Of a stretch of 64,000 bases of DNA, positions 44,111 to 55,003 are shown piece after piece; the first letter of the stretch is position 1; every line of letters begins with the position of its first letter. Source of the DNA: Skeletonema tropicum (Eukaryota; Bacillariophyta; Thalassiosirophyceae; Thalassiosirales; Thalassiosiraceae); assembly GCA_037178625.1 (NCBI GenBank), contig JAWZXG010000025.1, forward strand, positions 310,001 to 374,000, written 5' to 3'. Below the pieces are notes generated by a model. That model saw only the letters and a program-made list of their open reading frames with translations, had not been told where the DNA came from and did not search any database. A program made the position numbers and the translations under genes.

Positions 44111-44539
44111 TCTAGCACATTTAGGGCTGTCTCGTTGGGGTGTTTAGGTATTGATGTTAGCTTGGGTATTGATGTCATTGACCATAAAGTAAGGTTGTTG
44201 TCCATGTCGTATTCTTTGCATTTTGCTTCGTATTTTTTGTATTTCTCGTTCCCGAATTGGCCAAAAATACAAGAAAGGATTTTACCCGATAGCTAATTGT
44301 TGAGCCTGGCCCTTGGCCGTGCTAAGAAGATAATTTTTAGAAGAGTCAAGTTATAGATTATTTCCAAAAAAGTGAATAAAGCGAATTTGAGGAATTAATA
44401 GGTCAAACCGATTTGGTGTATGTTCAGAAGGTGATTACAAAAAGCAGATTGTAAAATGAAGATGGTGTAGAGGCCGTACTTTAAAATTTCTGTTACACAA
44501 GCGGGGTTCCAGACGCTCACCCGCCCCGTACGTAGAACT

Positions 44540-45122
44540 CTGGTACAAAATCCACGTCAAAAAAAATCGACGAAACGGGACGGGCCCTCTTCCCGCCAAT
44601 TTTTTTATTAGTGAAATGCTCTAACTTTGGGCCATGATGGCCAAAATTAAGTTTTGGGGGGTTGTTTCATATGCTTTTCCAGTAGCACCATCCTTTTGTC
44701 AACCGTAATGGGGGTTCTATACATATACTGGTTGGCCGATAATTCCAAATCCCCGCTGAGAAGTGCATGTGAGAGTACACTAGGTTTTTGCTAGACAAAT
44801 TTGGCCGGCCATCAGCCATCACAACTAGCATGAAGCTAGAGGGTACCTTCGAATGCATATCTCGACGAAAATATACGCTTTCATCACCTACCCAGCAGAG
44901 TATATACTCACATAATAGTCACCTAAAGGATAGTATCTCGGGACTAGCATATAAACCACTTCCCTGAAACTTAATTTTGGCCGCTCAGACCCAAAGCTAG
45001 AGCGTTTCACTAATAAAAAAATTGGCGGGAGGGGGGTCCGTCCCGTTTCATCAAGGTTTTTAATTCCTACAGGTACAACTCAATTCCTACGGTGAGCGGA
45101 TTCTACGTGAATTTTGTACCAG
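44540..45122. mobile_element. Foldback element with arms of about 110-150 bp
   Basis: The left arm (44540-44652) and right arm (44970-45122, inverted) share CTGGTACAAAAT, GAAACGGGACGG, CCCGCCAATTTTTTTATTAG, TGAAAxGCTCTAxCTTTGGG and GGCCAAAATTAAG. The right arm contains an extra stretch with two AATTCCTAC words (45062, 45082). The spacer of about 315 bp has no gene. Relatives of the terminal text GTAGAACTCTGGTACxAxTT also occur at 11159-11178. Confidence 0.75.
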
Positions 45123-45353
45123 TGGAACCTCGCTTATATGGTAGCCTCTAGCCTCCACACCCTTTCTATCTATCCAATAATAATAACTTAGAAAATTACT
45201 CAACTATCCTAAATACAATACATACTTGCTGAGTAGACTCGAGGTCTGTTCATTGCCATGTGTTTACACACATAGCAAGGCCGCAACGAGGCGACCTATC
45301 CTTAGACTCTATCGAAGTGATTTTCTGTAGCAAAACAAACTTATGGTCACGAG

Positions 45354-45985
45354 TCATGAGACACCGCCTGCTCCCGCAGCACCAGTTGCCAGATGCACAT
45401 CATATTTCTGTCTGCTCCAGCCCCACCAGAACTGCGTCTTGAAGTCAAAGCACCTCACATCAAAGTGCTCCTTTAGTTGATGAGCATATCGAGTTAAATA
45501 AACATAGCACTCTTTCACAGACTTGAACAGTTCTTCATCTGTCTTGGCGTAACATGCAAGTATCCTATGCTTAAAATTACACTGCGACATGAGGTGATCG
45601 AGCCTGTCTCGACAAGGAACATGCAACTCCATCTTTAATCCGTGAAATTTACCACCCCCAAAAGTATCCCTCCAGAATGTCCAATCGCTTTCTTGACTAA
45701 TGTAATCACACTCTTCAAACCCTATTTCCTTCATGAGCTTTGGCATAACTCTGCTTCTTCCTGCAGGATGAATTGATTCTCCTTTCTCCGACTTCATTTT
45801 GGCTTGTTCGTTGTCTTGGAATGCATCATAACTGTACCCCTTGTGTCCACAAACGCGCTCGAACGAATTAGCCAAGACGCCGTTCAGTGATGTTCCACCT
45901 GTCCATGTCCATATAGAATAGGTGGATGGGAGGTTGTCACATTCTCATTGCCGTCACTTTCCCCCTGAACTGTAACTTGATGTTT
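45354..45985 (-). pseudogene. Third module downstream of the glycosyltransferase gene, cut off by stop and frameshift
   Basis: The minus strand reads YSIWTWTGGTSLNGVLANSF, then MPKLMKEIGFEECDYISQES DWTFWRDTFG (in one frame), then MELHVPCRDRLDHLMSQCNF and onward to a stop at 45354. No ATG opens this frame. Directly upstream, the frame of the glycosyltransferase continues past its TAA with SYDIEPPSDPSYDRVAAKHQ until about 45900, where the reading must shift to reach this module. The module resembles uncharacterised algal lumenal proteins I recall (PCRDPVDHLMSxCNF wording) and may be a further transferase. Most likely it is the former C-terminal module of the same protein; the alternative is a separate exon. 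Confidence 0.5.
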
Positions 45986-46042
45986 GGCCGCAACTCGATC
46001 ATATGATGGATCCGACGGCGGCTCAATGTCATACGACAAACC

Positions 46043-48394
46043 TTACTCATATACCTCCGGGCAACAGATTTTCTCCTCCTTCTGAAGAGTCGCACAAATG
46101 GCACTTCCTTTCATTTCTCCATCTGCCATCTTCTTGATCGAGCGACAAGAATGTCCACCAGTTTTAGGAACCACCAAATCTAGATTTGGAATGACTTTCT
46201 CGCCCTCGCAAAATATGCATCGAGTCATAGCTCCTCCCGAGACTGATGATGATGGCAGCGGAAGACGCTTTGAATGTATGTTCTCAACAGCTCTTTGATG
46301 GCCTGTATCAACTGATTTTCTTTTCTCCTTTCTCATTCTCGCAGCATAAAAGGGGAAGGAAGGGTTGAAAGGGTAGCTTTCATCTGTGAGCATTTCACAG
46401 CCATGAATCTTCCTTGACACACTAAATACACTCTGGTCATGCCTGTTATCAATGAACGCGCCATCAAATGCTTTTGCCTCATTGTTATATTTGTCAGTGA
46501 CAATCCAAGGATCTGACAAGAGCGCATCCCTGACCATTGTCAACCAACTTCGAAGGTGAGGCCCCTTTTGCATTAATAGAAAGCAACCTTCATACTGACC
46601 TGATCGCCTTATGGGATCCTCCATGGAAACATTGAACACCTGAAATATCCTTTCAGTCGTATATTTGTGTTCGGGAGATTTCAGTTGAAGGCACAACATA
46701 TCATATTGAGATTCGTTCACAATCTTCAGATATTCCTTGAATCGTTCCTCGCCATCCTTGTTAATCTTAGATCCAGCGTCCAAGTAAACAAGAAAGTCTC
46801 CCTCGTTCATTGTTCCCATTGCTTGCTCAATGACATCGTACTTCCATATCCAATAGCCACCCCCACGAGATTGTTTCAATATATCCTTAAATGCTTCCCT
46901 GAATCCAACCGTAAGATCCTCAGGGCCCATTGACTTCACCGACGTAAACCATCTCGTGTCTAGCGCTTCCTGGACGATGCGCGCTTTGGTCCAGTTATAA
47001 TCGTCTGTTCCATAAGTGCGGAAAAGTACATTTGGTTCAGCTCTCTCATACACCACCGGGCAACACACTCTCTCCTCCTTCTGAAGAGTCGCACAAATGT
47101 CACTTCCATTTATTTCACTAGCAGCCATCAGTTGTATTGAACGACAAGTTTTGCCACCTGTCCCAGCGACCACCAATTCTGGCTCACTCAGAATTTTGCA
47201 AAACGTACATGAAGATGATGTAGCCTCCACGTCCTTTGTATCCTTATCCTTGCTGACTTCCTCTCCCCCCTCCCTAGATCCCTTGCCTTCCTCATTTTTG
47301 GTTTTTGAATGATAATCAATTGCATCGTCAAACCTTTTCTCTGATGGCTTTCCCCAGCCTCCTGGAGTTTGATTCAATGGACAATTCTGAAGATAGTCAT
47401 TCTGTATAGGTGGGATAAGATCATAGTACTTCTCAACACCTTTCATGCTTTCATTCCATTCGCGGAGCATGCTGCAAACGAAAGGGTGGTCAGGACGAGT
47501 ATCGCGTCGCCATGGCTTGTCTACAGTGAAATGAATTGTTTCAAAAATCCACGGGTGAAAATTGTTGAAGTAAGAGATATCTGGTTTCCCCAGCAAGCTA
47601 CTCAGAATTGCTGCTTCTGTTGGCATCACACAACGCTTATGCTTCTTCACACCAGTGACATTCTTTTGAGCCGCAGTAAAGAAAGCTGTCACAAACTCTT
47701 GGTCACCATAACCATTAGTCATCGGGTCACTATCATAAGCTTTCTTTGCGTCGAAGCTTGTTAGATTGGGCAAATAAACCAACATCTGCTGAAATTTCGT
47801 TGAGTCTGGTGTGATGACCATTGCTCCTGAATTCCAATTCAGGTCATTATTTCCCTGAATTGCGCAAGGGGTGGGATAGTCGAACCAGTGTGTGATGTCA
47901 CTTCGAATGAGAATATCAGCATCCAACACAATTACCTTCTCGAACTCGGTCAGATTGAAAGCTGCCAACTTGTTGAATGGTCCTTGCCAAATACCTGAGT
48001 TTTTAGATACCTTGTCCCCTATTTTATTGACAAAGCGGCGATTCTCCTCACCCACCCACCGTGTTACGGCGTCCTGTAAGCTTTTTTTCATATCATATGG
48101 GACAAGAACAACATGTGGCACCCTAATATTGTGCTTCAAAATTTGTTGATGGATGGAATAAACTCCATAGATTTGATCCATGCTCTCGACATAATTCACA
48201 ATAGCAAACTGGTGCGAAAGAGTGGAGTGTCTCTTTTCATCCATGGTTTTAAAATTATTCGCCCATGTTTTTTGGACCTGGATACCGTAAAGAAGGGCAA
48301 GTGAAGTCAAAGAAATTACCACAATACTTTTCAATTTTGTGGGTGTGATCTCGGCAGCTCTGCCCCCCAATTTCTTAATTTGTTGTGATGGCAT
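46043..48394 (-). CDS. Bifunctional glycosyltransferase: GT8-like domain, Cys module, second transferase, Cys module
   Basis: 783 residues from the ATG at 48394. A signal anchor lies at about 22-40. Residues 60-300 are GT8/glycogenin-like: VIVLDADILIRSD (D158-x-D160 for metal/UDP-sugar), NWNSGAMVI, GDQEF (230-234) and HFTVDKPW (288-295). Cys module 1 is 396-446 (CTFC … GGKTCRSIQ … ICATLQKEERVCCP). Residues 455-675 form a second transferase-like domain with VLFRTYGTDDYNW, GGGYWIWKYDVI, EGDFLVYLDAGSKIN and RHDQSVFSVSRK, as in capsule-type glycosyltransferases that make short extensions. Cys module 2 is 726-779. The frame ends in TAA right after CCPEVYE, the same place where module 1 continues into the next domain, so the original protein may have been longer. 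It probably acts in the Golgi lumen; acceptor unknown. Confidence 0.75.
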   Translation of the reverse strand: MPSQQIKKLGGRAAEITPTKLKSIVVISLTSLALLYGIQVQKTWANNFKTMDEKRHSTLSHQFAIVNYVESMDQIYGVYSIHQQILKHNIRVPHVVLVPYDMKKSLQDAVTRWVGEENRRFVNKIGDKVSKNSGIWQGPFNKLAAFNLTEFEKVIVLDADILIRSDITHWFDYPTPCAIQGNNDLNWNSGAMVITPDSTKFQQMLVYLPNLTSFDAKKAYDSDPMTNGYGDQEFVTAFFTAAQKNVTGVKKHKRCVMPTEAAILSSLLGKPDISYFNNFHPWIFETIHFTVDKPWRRDTRPDHPFVCSMLREWNESMKGVEKYYDLIPPIQNDYLQNCPLNQTPGGWGKPSEKRFDDAIDYHSKTKNEEGKGSREGGEEVSKDKDTKDVEATSSSCTFCKILSEPELVVAGTGGKTCRSIQLMAASEINGSDICATLQKEERVCCPVVYERAEPNVLFRTYGTDDYNWTKARIVQEALDTRWFTSVKSMGPEDLTVGFREAFKDILKQSRGGGYWIWKYDVIEQAMGTMNEGDFLVYLDAGSKINKDGEERFKEYLKIVNESQYDMLCLQLKSPEHKYTTERIFQVFNVSMEDPIRRSGQYEGCFLLMQKGPHLRSWLTMVRDALLSDPWIVTDKYNNEAKAFDGAFIDNRHDQSVFSVSRKIHGCEMLTDESYPFNPSFPFYAARMRKEKRKSVDTGHQRAVENIHSKRLPLPSSSVSGGAMTRCIFCEGEKVIPNLDLVVPKTGGHSCRSIKKMADGEMKGSAICATLQKEEKICCPEVYE

Positions 48395-48639
48395 ACTTAT
48401 TATTGTTTTGATTCTGTCTCTCTAGCTAGAGGATGACATGGTTCCGTTCCGGTGTTTACACTAATAAAAACTTTGGTGACGGGTGGGCACCACGAAAATG
48501 CACGTCCGGGGTGTACGTCCCCTGCACGTCCACTTTCTTGTGATGTACGTCCTTGAAGGGTTATCCTTTAAACATTTATTGGTTATGTTGTATAACAGCC
48601 TCATCCTACATACGTTTATTGGTAAGTCCTAGTAAGTAC

Positions 48640-48656
48640 GTACCACAGGCAGTCAT
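48640..48656. repeat. Target-site duplication of LINE-B, left copy
   Basis: GTACCACAGGCAGTCAT, repeated exactly at 55847-55863. Confidence 0.8.
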
Positions 48657-48910
48657 ATCATATCACTTAGGAAATTAGGTAAATGTTGCATTATCGCTAC
48701 CTAGACATCATTGAACCAACAATTGGAGTCTTCATACGCCGAGGGCAGAACCAAACAGCGTCGCAGTCGGAACCACGGGAGAGGGTTGTCTCTCCTACCA
48801 CAGCTCGTTTAAAAGCCCGGGATATATTGACGTGTATGTCAATAAGCCTGTATACAGGCCAGATATACAAATACAAGTATTTGCACGAGAGTATAAGCAT
48901 ATACCCATCT

Positions 48911-51900
48911 CTATCCGTGGTTGTTTTGACCGCGTCTAAGTGCTGCCTGAGCCCGCTGGCGACGTATCAAGAAGGCTTCACGTGCCGCTTTTACTGAAAG
49001 CAGCCAATAAGCCTGATGTTCACCAGAAGTTGTTTCGAGATCATCGAGATTGATTTCCATCAAATATTTATCCTCCTCTCCAAGCCCTTCTAAGCCCATC
49101 TCTTGCTGCTCCTCTATAGCTATTTGTAGCTCCTCCTTCCTCTCTAACGCAAGCATACCCGAAATTTTATCATGAATCAAGAAATTCCTCACCAGCCACT
49201 GTCCATGGGTCATCTCCATCAGCTTGATTGAGAAGCTCTGTGCCCATTTTGCGCCCGAAAGATAGCTGCCCTCCAGACGACGATGTGTCTCTTGAATCGC
49301 ACAGAACTCCTTGGATATCATTCCTTCCATAAACCGCCGCCATCCAATCTTATCTTGTGAACGTGCCAACTTCCGCAGTATCGGGTCATGATCGCTAGCA
49401 ATGCAGTCCATAAAGCTTTTGCCATTTCGAGCCCTCACGAAACTCATGATATACTTTTCCAGCACTTCACATGTCCCCACCGACTGTAACCAGGACTGTA
49501 AATTATCCGCTGACATCTGAAAACATTTTACCCTATCCTCTTCTTCACACATTAAGACGTGAGCGCATGACTCCTGTGCATCCAGACAAGAAGGACACAA
49601 AGGAGAGTGATTAGGATCACATCTGTGTAACCGCAAGTTGGTGCCGGCTATGTCGTGAACTTGCTTGCATGCCCATAGTTGGAAAAGCCGCGGGACCTCG
49701 TGTAAAGCCTTGTTCACGTTGACCCAATCTACTTGGACGAACGCGGATGGAAGCAGGATCTGTCTCTTAGCGAAGATCTCCCTGGCCAACGCTAGGTGGC
49801 CATGAAAGCGGACTCTTTCACCAGTATCTGAAGTCATCTTCTCCTTACCCTTATCCACATAGACGCAGATTGGCTCAAGTGGCAAAGGTTGCGCCGCCAT
49901 TCCTGCGTTCGGATCAACGTCGTAAATCGCTAGTTTTGCGCCAGAGTCACACTGTTCATTCAACTGTTCAGGCCTAGACAGCTCCTCCCATACCAAATGA
50001 TCGAGTTTATGGGCCGAGACATGAGAAAATACTGTGCTGAAGGTTAGAGACCTGCAATGGATCATGATATTTTTGAGTATATCTGAATGCCGGCAACTCG
50101 ACGGGATACGATGCGGAGGCAGGTTTTCCACATTATTGAGTGCCCCCAAGCAGTCAGAATAGATCTGGGCAGAACCAGACAGCGATGGTTTCAGTTTGTT
50201 CACAGCTAATAGGATGAGATGAATAGCGAGTAATCCCAAAAGCTCCCCACGATATGCACAAGCGGCGAGTGTCTTCTCAGAGAATTTACCAACGAGTCGG
50301 CCTCTCCCCTTGGGACACTCCATAATGAATGCAGCTGAGCAGATATCTGGGTACATCTCCTTGATAAAGGATCCGTCCGCCACACATATTAGTGAACCAT
50401 CTATAATAGCCGCCACGAGGAACTCATAGCTCCCCGTCAGTTCAAGATCTTCCCACATCCACATGCTACCCCACTGGTCGAGGACTTCCCACAAAGTGCT
50501 AGGGGGTAGAGACTGACCTGGGATTGGTGCATGACTTACCAGACGATATACCGCAGTATCTACCTCTTCTATCGTACACGCAACATTGTACTGAACCTGG
50601 GCATGATCACTGCCATCTTTCACATATCTCCGAGGGTTATTTTCATGCGGAGGGTATACTTCCATAAGGTCATTACCCATACAGCGGAGCAGTCTATTCG
50701 ATGCGGCACAGTACCGCCACGGCTGAAGTTTGTGGCCGATGTGCACCCAATTTCCCAACCGGACGCTAAGTAAACCTCCTGGGGCTAATTGAGAGAGTGC
50801 CGACTTCCACACCTTAAAATCTTTTGACGATGGTTCCTCAGCGGGGAAGTCAAGCTTAGACCACTTTTCATCCTCCCGCCGCAGCCTCTTCTTGTACCGT
50901 GGATCAATCTTCGAACCCCTCACACACAGTATATCCGATAAAAACAGAACTTGTTGGTGCAGGCGGACTCTGTTCAATTGCCGTAGTTCATTTGGAGAGT
51001 ACTGGAGATCTTCAAATACACACATGAGCCACTTGTCACCCACTCTTGGGAAGGGGTTGTCGATATTATTCAATACCACCTTATACCCGAAGGTATCTAC
51101 TTTTTCCCAGATCGATTTCACCCAGCTGGGAGTAACCCAAGAGTGATATTGTTGAAATGATTCATCAAAGGGCTGATGCGCTCGACCGAGTTCAATAATG
51201 AAGAGGTCTACCGAGACCTGAGCTGTAATTCCATTACTAGACGGGCATCCATAGTGCATCATCAGTTTGTTCAATTGCTGAATGCCGCATTCTATCGGCA
51301 CATTCGGGAATCCACCGCCGTAGAAGCCAATGTCTAGATCACGAATTTCCTTAGGTGCCGTTCGTATCATACCACCCACAGGCATCAACTGAAAATACGT
51401 CTTTTGCAGACATGTCTGAAGATCTTTGATGGGGGCCGTCTGGCAGCACAGACCGTATGAAACTTTGGGCCAAAAACAAGCTGATAGCCATGTCCAGAAT
51501 TGACGCCGATTCAATCTACTCCCTAGAACTTTTTGCGCACAATCAGATGCTTTCTCGATTAAAACGTCCAGAGGACCTTTGCACTCCTCAGAACAATTGC
51601 ACTTGCTGCGGCACGAACCAGACGGGCTTGTTGCCACACCTAGCATAGTCTCCGGATGCTCCACAGAGTGATGCTTCATCAAAAATGGGGTCCCATCTGG
51701 AAGAGACAATTCAATGTCGTAATAGCAATCCTTGGTGTGATCTTCATACAGCCAACACTGCTTCCTCTCGTCGTAATAGTAAGACATCAAATAATAGAAG
51801 CACTTATCAGGATGTAGGGTGCCCCCTGTTGCCATCAAAAGATTATTCCAACTGCGGACGCTTGCTGTCAGAGCTGCATGAACCTCATTTATTGTCTCCC

Positions 51901-54900
51901 TCTTCTTCATATTGATATGAATGATATCCGTATCATCGACAAAGAGAATAGCCGCCAAGTCAATTTGTTTGGATGGTGTGAAAGGGCAAACGAAGGTCGC
52001 TCCATGTCCATCGGCTTTGTGAGCCATCAAGATGGTGATACTAATTGCTGCCCACCCGGCAGGTGCAGCACCATTTCCTTGACACAGACCTTGATACTTA
52101 ACTTCGACAGTGCTGTTTGCGCACCGTGTTGAGTCCCCATACGCAGTTCTCAAGAAGTACCGCATCTCCTGGATTGTAGTAAGCATAGACTCTGTTGCCG
52201 ACTGCTCAACTCCAAAGGCTTGAAACACCAAAGAAGCAATGGCATGTGCTATTCTGTCATAGCAGTTGCTTGCATCAACCGAAGCAATAGCAGCCGGAGT
52301 ACGAAGTTGCCGTCCTATATCAAAGAATAGTATTTTTGCCAAGGCCCCATCATCTGCCGTCCTATTTTTCTCACTGAATATCTCTTCTGGCATGAGTTGG
52401 TATTTGCGAATATTATTCATCATCCTATCACCGTATATGATCTTGTTTGCTTTGTTCAAGTCAGCCTCCAACAATAGGATGCTGCGCAATTTGGTGACTA
52501 GTCGACTGCCTGCTTTCTTTTCGAGCATGCAGGCCAAACCGCGTTGCCACCTTGACAAACTGATACCCCTCATGAGAGCAAGAGATATTTTAACTGCGTG
52601 ATAGTTGGAGATATACTCCGACTCTGCGCCAGCAATGTAATGGCCAAAATGGAAGCCAGAAATAGACGATGATGTTGCCTCCTTCGACCGTCTCCAGCTC
52701 TTAGCCCAAGTCACCTCATCAATCAAGGTCTCGACGGAGTCCATCGGAACAAGAGATCGAATCTTTGCAATCTGCTCAAATAACTGTTTCGTTGCCTCAT
52801 GATAATCGTCTGAGAATTCGTAAGTGCCATCCAGCACTGCCCTGGCAGCAACTGTGTCGGCGTTGTATCCAAATTGACCTCGAAGACGCCCTTTGCAGAT
52901 AGGTGCTTCTTCCGCCTGATAGAATCGTTTGCCCTCACCATGAATGTTTTCCAAAATGGCTTTTTCCACTGAATCTTTTGTGTCATATTCTACCACGTTA
53001 CCACCATCAGTTTCCACCTGCACTGTTCGAATGCTACCGCTAAACCGTTTACCGAGATTGTAATTCAACTTCCTCCAGAAACGTCTATCTCTCTCTCCTT
53101 TAATGATGGCAAGTATACGCTTCTCTGCAGTCTCATCACCCTTCTTTTTAGCAAACTCCAGCCGACGATTCAGATGTTTCTTTCTATAGTGATGTCCATG
53201 TTTCCTAAAATGATCACACTGACTGTCGCAAGCTTTGAGTCTAGCAGCGATCTCTGCTACTGTGAGGTTGAATGGACGAAGGATCTTTAGCTTCCGACAT
53301 TTTCGTTTCAAATTCCCTCGGTTCACCTTCCTTCCCGCATGATAACGGAGAAGTGTTCTATAGACTTCGCCTCTCTTTATCCAAGTCACTGATTCTGCCG
53401 AGAATGGTATTCTACCTGCCTTGATTTTGCGGCACTTCGATTCTGCGTGAGCCATGTATTGTTTGCTTTTCTCTTCAGAGGACGCGAGAGCAGTACGAGC
53501 TTCTTCTTTTGTTTGTGCCTGGTATGCGGCACGATGATCGTCATCTACCCTATGCCTGATCAGGTTCGTTTCTAGCAGTTGGTTGTATCTCTCCGCAACT
53601 CTGGGGAGTTTGGTATTCAGTCGTCTCGCCTTCAACTTTTTCACACGGACCAAGGAGCGGCCCACAAGTGATGACAACGAGAAATCTACCACGAAGCATC
53701 GGTGATCACCCATTCCATAACCCACCGGCATTACACATGCATTCAAAACTTCAATATCCCTTGTCGCCCACACGCCATCGATAGGTTGAGAGCCGCGGAA
53801 ATAAGTTGCACCAAGCTGCTTCCCAGTGTAGTCTCCTACCACCTCCTTCATCGCTAACCCATCTACTTCTGTTAGAGCTTGTCCGATCCGCTTGGTGTAG
53901 ATATTCTCATTGGCATCTAGGCAAACAATAATTCGGTCTCCTTCCTCACGCCACCTCTTGAGTAGAGCAATCAAGTCCTCATAGAATTTGTCTCTTGGCT
54001 TAACGTCAGGCTGCTTTTTTTGAATGAAGTACCGTCGTTGTTGTTGGTAACTAGTGCTGGGGCCTTTACTAACGCATGGTTGATATCCGCAGACAATCCA
54101 AGTTGAAATACCATTCTCTCCGATGTACCTCGAGAACGAGAATCTTCCCAGACCAGTGACGTCTTGTCCGCTATTCATATGGTCGAACTGTTCAGCCAGT
54201 TGGCCAAACGTGAGAATTCCAGTCCCTCCTTCCTGAACTCTAGAGATAGCACCCTCATGAGTATTACAGCCATGGACCACCTTCACTTCGGCTTCTCCTC
54301 CGTTAAATAGCTGAGCCAAACCATTGACATTCTTCTTGTGGTTGAAGTTGATTTTGATCTCATTAAAGGCTGCAATGTCGACCTCCAATTCATCCAACAT
54401 TTCTCTACCTCTATCCAATTTGATATTTCCACTCATGCGATTATTCAACCCATTGATGTTTTCGTAGAGTAGTCGGACAACCCCCTCCCGTTTTGCCTGG
54501 GGAGCTCTACCGTGGACCCTCATGAGATCGTCATCGACCGTCCTCACCTCCTCTAACTCTTGTCGAGTAAAATGTTCCTCTAGAAACCTCTTCTCAGCGG
54601 CAGAGGGCAACTCCCCAACAGTGCCAGTTTCATCTATCGCCTCTTCTATCAATGTTTCCCTTTGCAACGCCCGAAGCGTCTCTGCATCCACAACCCTCCT
54701 CGCCCTTCGATCAATTGCAGTCATGATTGTCTCAATATTTCCTGCTGCCATCTTCCCATTCCTAATGATATGTTTAATGTTCCCAAATTTGTCAATCAGC
54801 TTAATTCGACGTTGTGTTTCTTCTCTTGTCCTAAAAGCTTGGGCTCGACGTTGATTGCGTGTTCTTCTTCTCTCTACGTCGACCCGTCTGTTTTCCCCAC

Positions 54901-55003
54901 CCCTATTATTTCGCTGTGTTCCAGCAGCAGGATGACTGCTGGAATAGCTGGTGCCGACTATACCATATTCGCCGCCTCCTCCACTCCAGTCATCTCTCTC
55001 CAC
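48911..55003 (-). CDS. LINE-B polyprotein: endonuclease, reverse transcriptase, RNase H-like, zinc knuckle
   Basis: The frame is open for 2030 codons. Endonuclease, about 177-445: LLYENINGLNN (N182), AAFNEIKIN (E215), VCLDANENI (D363), YGMGDHRCFVVDF (D433, H434). RT, about 830-1080: LRSILLLEADLNKANK, AAIASVDASNCYDRIAH (about 909), QGLCQGNGAAPAGW and AAILFVDDTDIIHI (about 1019). RNase H-like, about 1537-1690: CVADGSFIKE, YRGELLGLL, YSDCLGALNN and CDSGAKLA. Zinc knuckle, about 1804: CPSCLDAQESCAHVLMC. The first 84 codons contain no ATG (the frame opens right after a TGA, and position 55003 is GTG); the first in-frame ATG is at 54751. Translation may start there or be reached from the overlapping upstream frame. 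The product copies its own RNA at a nicked target. Confidence 0.85.
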   Translation of the reverse strand: MERDDWSGGGGEYGIVGTSYSSSHPAAGTQRNNRGGENRRVDVERRRTRNQRRAQAFRTREETQRRIKLIDKFGNIKHIIRNGKMAAGNIETIMTAIDRRARRVVDAETLRALQRETLIEEAIDETGTVGELPSAAEKRFLEEHFTRQELEEVRTVDDDLMRVHGRAPQAKREGVVRLLYENINGLNNRMSGNIKLDRGREMLDELEVDIAAFNEIKINFNHKKNVNGLAQLFNGGEAEVKVVHGCNTHEGAISRVQEGGTGILTFGQLAEQFDHMNSGQDVTGLGRFSFSRYIGENGISTWIVCGYQPCVSKGPSTSYQQQRRYFIQKKQPDVKPRDKFYEDLIALLKRWREEGDRIIVCLDANENIYTKRIGQALTEVDGLAMKEVVGDYTGKQLGATYFRGSQPIDGVWATRDIEVLNACVMPVGYGMGDHRCFVVDFSLSSLVGRSLVRVKKLKARRLNTKLPRVAERYNQLLETNLIRHRVDDDHRAAYQAQTKEEARTALASSEEKSKQYMAHAESKCRKIKAGRIPFSAESVTWIKRGEVYRTLLRYHAGRKVNRGNLKRKCRKLKILRPFNLTVAEIAARLKACDSQCDHFRKHGHHYRKKHLNRRLEFAKKKGDETAEKRILAIIKGERDRRFWRKLNYNLGKRFSGSIRTVQVETDGGNVVEYDTKDSVEKAILENIHGEGKRFYQAEEAPICKGRLRGQFGYNADTVAARAVLDGTYEFSDDYHEATKQLFEQIAKIRSLVPMDSVETLIDEVTWAKSWRRSKEATSSSISGFHFGHYIAGAESEYISNYHAVKISLALMRGISLSRWQRGLACMLEKKAGSRLVTKLRSILLLEADLNKANKIIYGDRMMNNIRKYQLMPEEIFSEKNRTADDGALAKILFFDIGRQLRTPAAIASVDASNCYDRIAHAIASLVFQAFGVEQSATESMLTTIQEMRYFLRTAYGDSTRCANSTVEVKYQGLCQGNGAAPAGWAAISITILMAHKADGHGATFVCPFTPSKQIDLAAILFVDDTDIIHINMKKRETINEVHAALTASVRSWNNLLMATGGTLHPDKCFYYLMSYYYDERKQCWLYEDHTKDCYYDIELSLPDGTPFLMKHHSVEHPETMLGVATSPSGSCRSKCNCSEECKGPLDVLIEKASDCAQKVLGSRLNRRQFWTWLSACFWPKVSYGLCCQTAPIKDLQTCLQKTYFQLMPVGGMIRTAPKEIRDLDIGFYGGGFPNVPIECGIQQLNKLMMHYGCPSSNGITAQVSVDLFIIELGRAHQPFDESFQQYHSWVTPSWVKSIWEKVDTFGYKVVLNNIDNPFPRVGDKWLMCVFEDLQYSPNELRQLNRVRLHQQVLFLSDILCVRGSKIDPRYKKRLRREDEKWSKLDFPAEEPSSKDFKVWKSALSQLAPGGLLSVRLGNWVHIGHKLQPWRYCAASNRLLRCMGNDLMEVYPPHENNPRRYVKDGSDHAQVQYNVACTIEEVDTAVYRLVSHAPIPGQSLPPSTLWEVLDQWGSMWMWEDLELTGSYEFLVAAIIDGSLICVADGSFIKEMYPDICSAAFIMECPKGRGRLVGKFSEKTLAACAYRGELLGLLAIHLILLAVNKLKPSLSGSAQIYSDCLGALNNVENLPPHRIPSSCRHSDILKNIMIHCRSLTFSTVFSHVSAHKLDHLVWEELSRPEQLNEQCDSGAKLAIYDVDPNAGMAAQPLPLEPICVYVDKGKEKMTSDTGERVRFHGHLALAREIFAKRQILLPSAFVQVDWVNVNKALHEVPRLFQLWACKQVHDIAGTNLRLHRCDPNHSPLCPSCLDAQESCAHVLMCEEEDRVKCFQMSADNLQSWLQSVGTCEVLEKYIMSFVRARNGKSFMDCIASDHDPILRKLARSQDKIGWRRFMEGMISKEFCAIQETHRRLEGSYLSGAKWAQSFSIKLMEMTHGQWLVRNFLIHDKISGMLALERKEELQIAIEEQQEMGLEGLGEEDKYLMEINLDDLETTSGEHQAYWLLSVKAAREAFLIRRQRAQAALRRGQNNHG

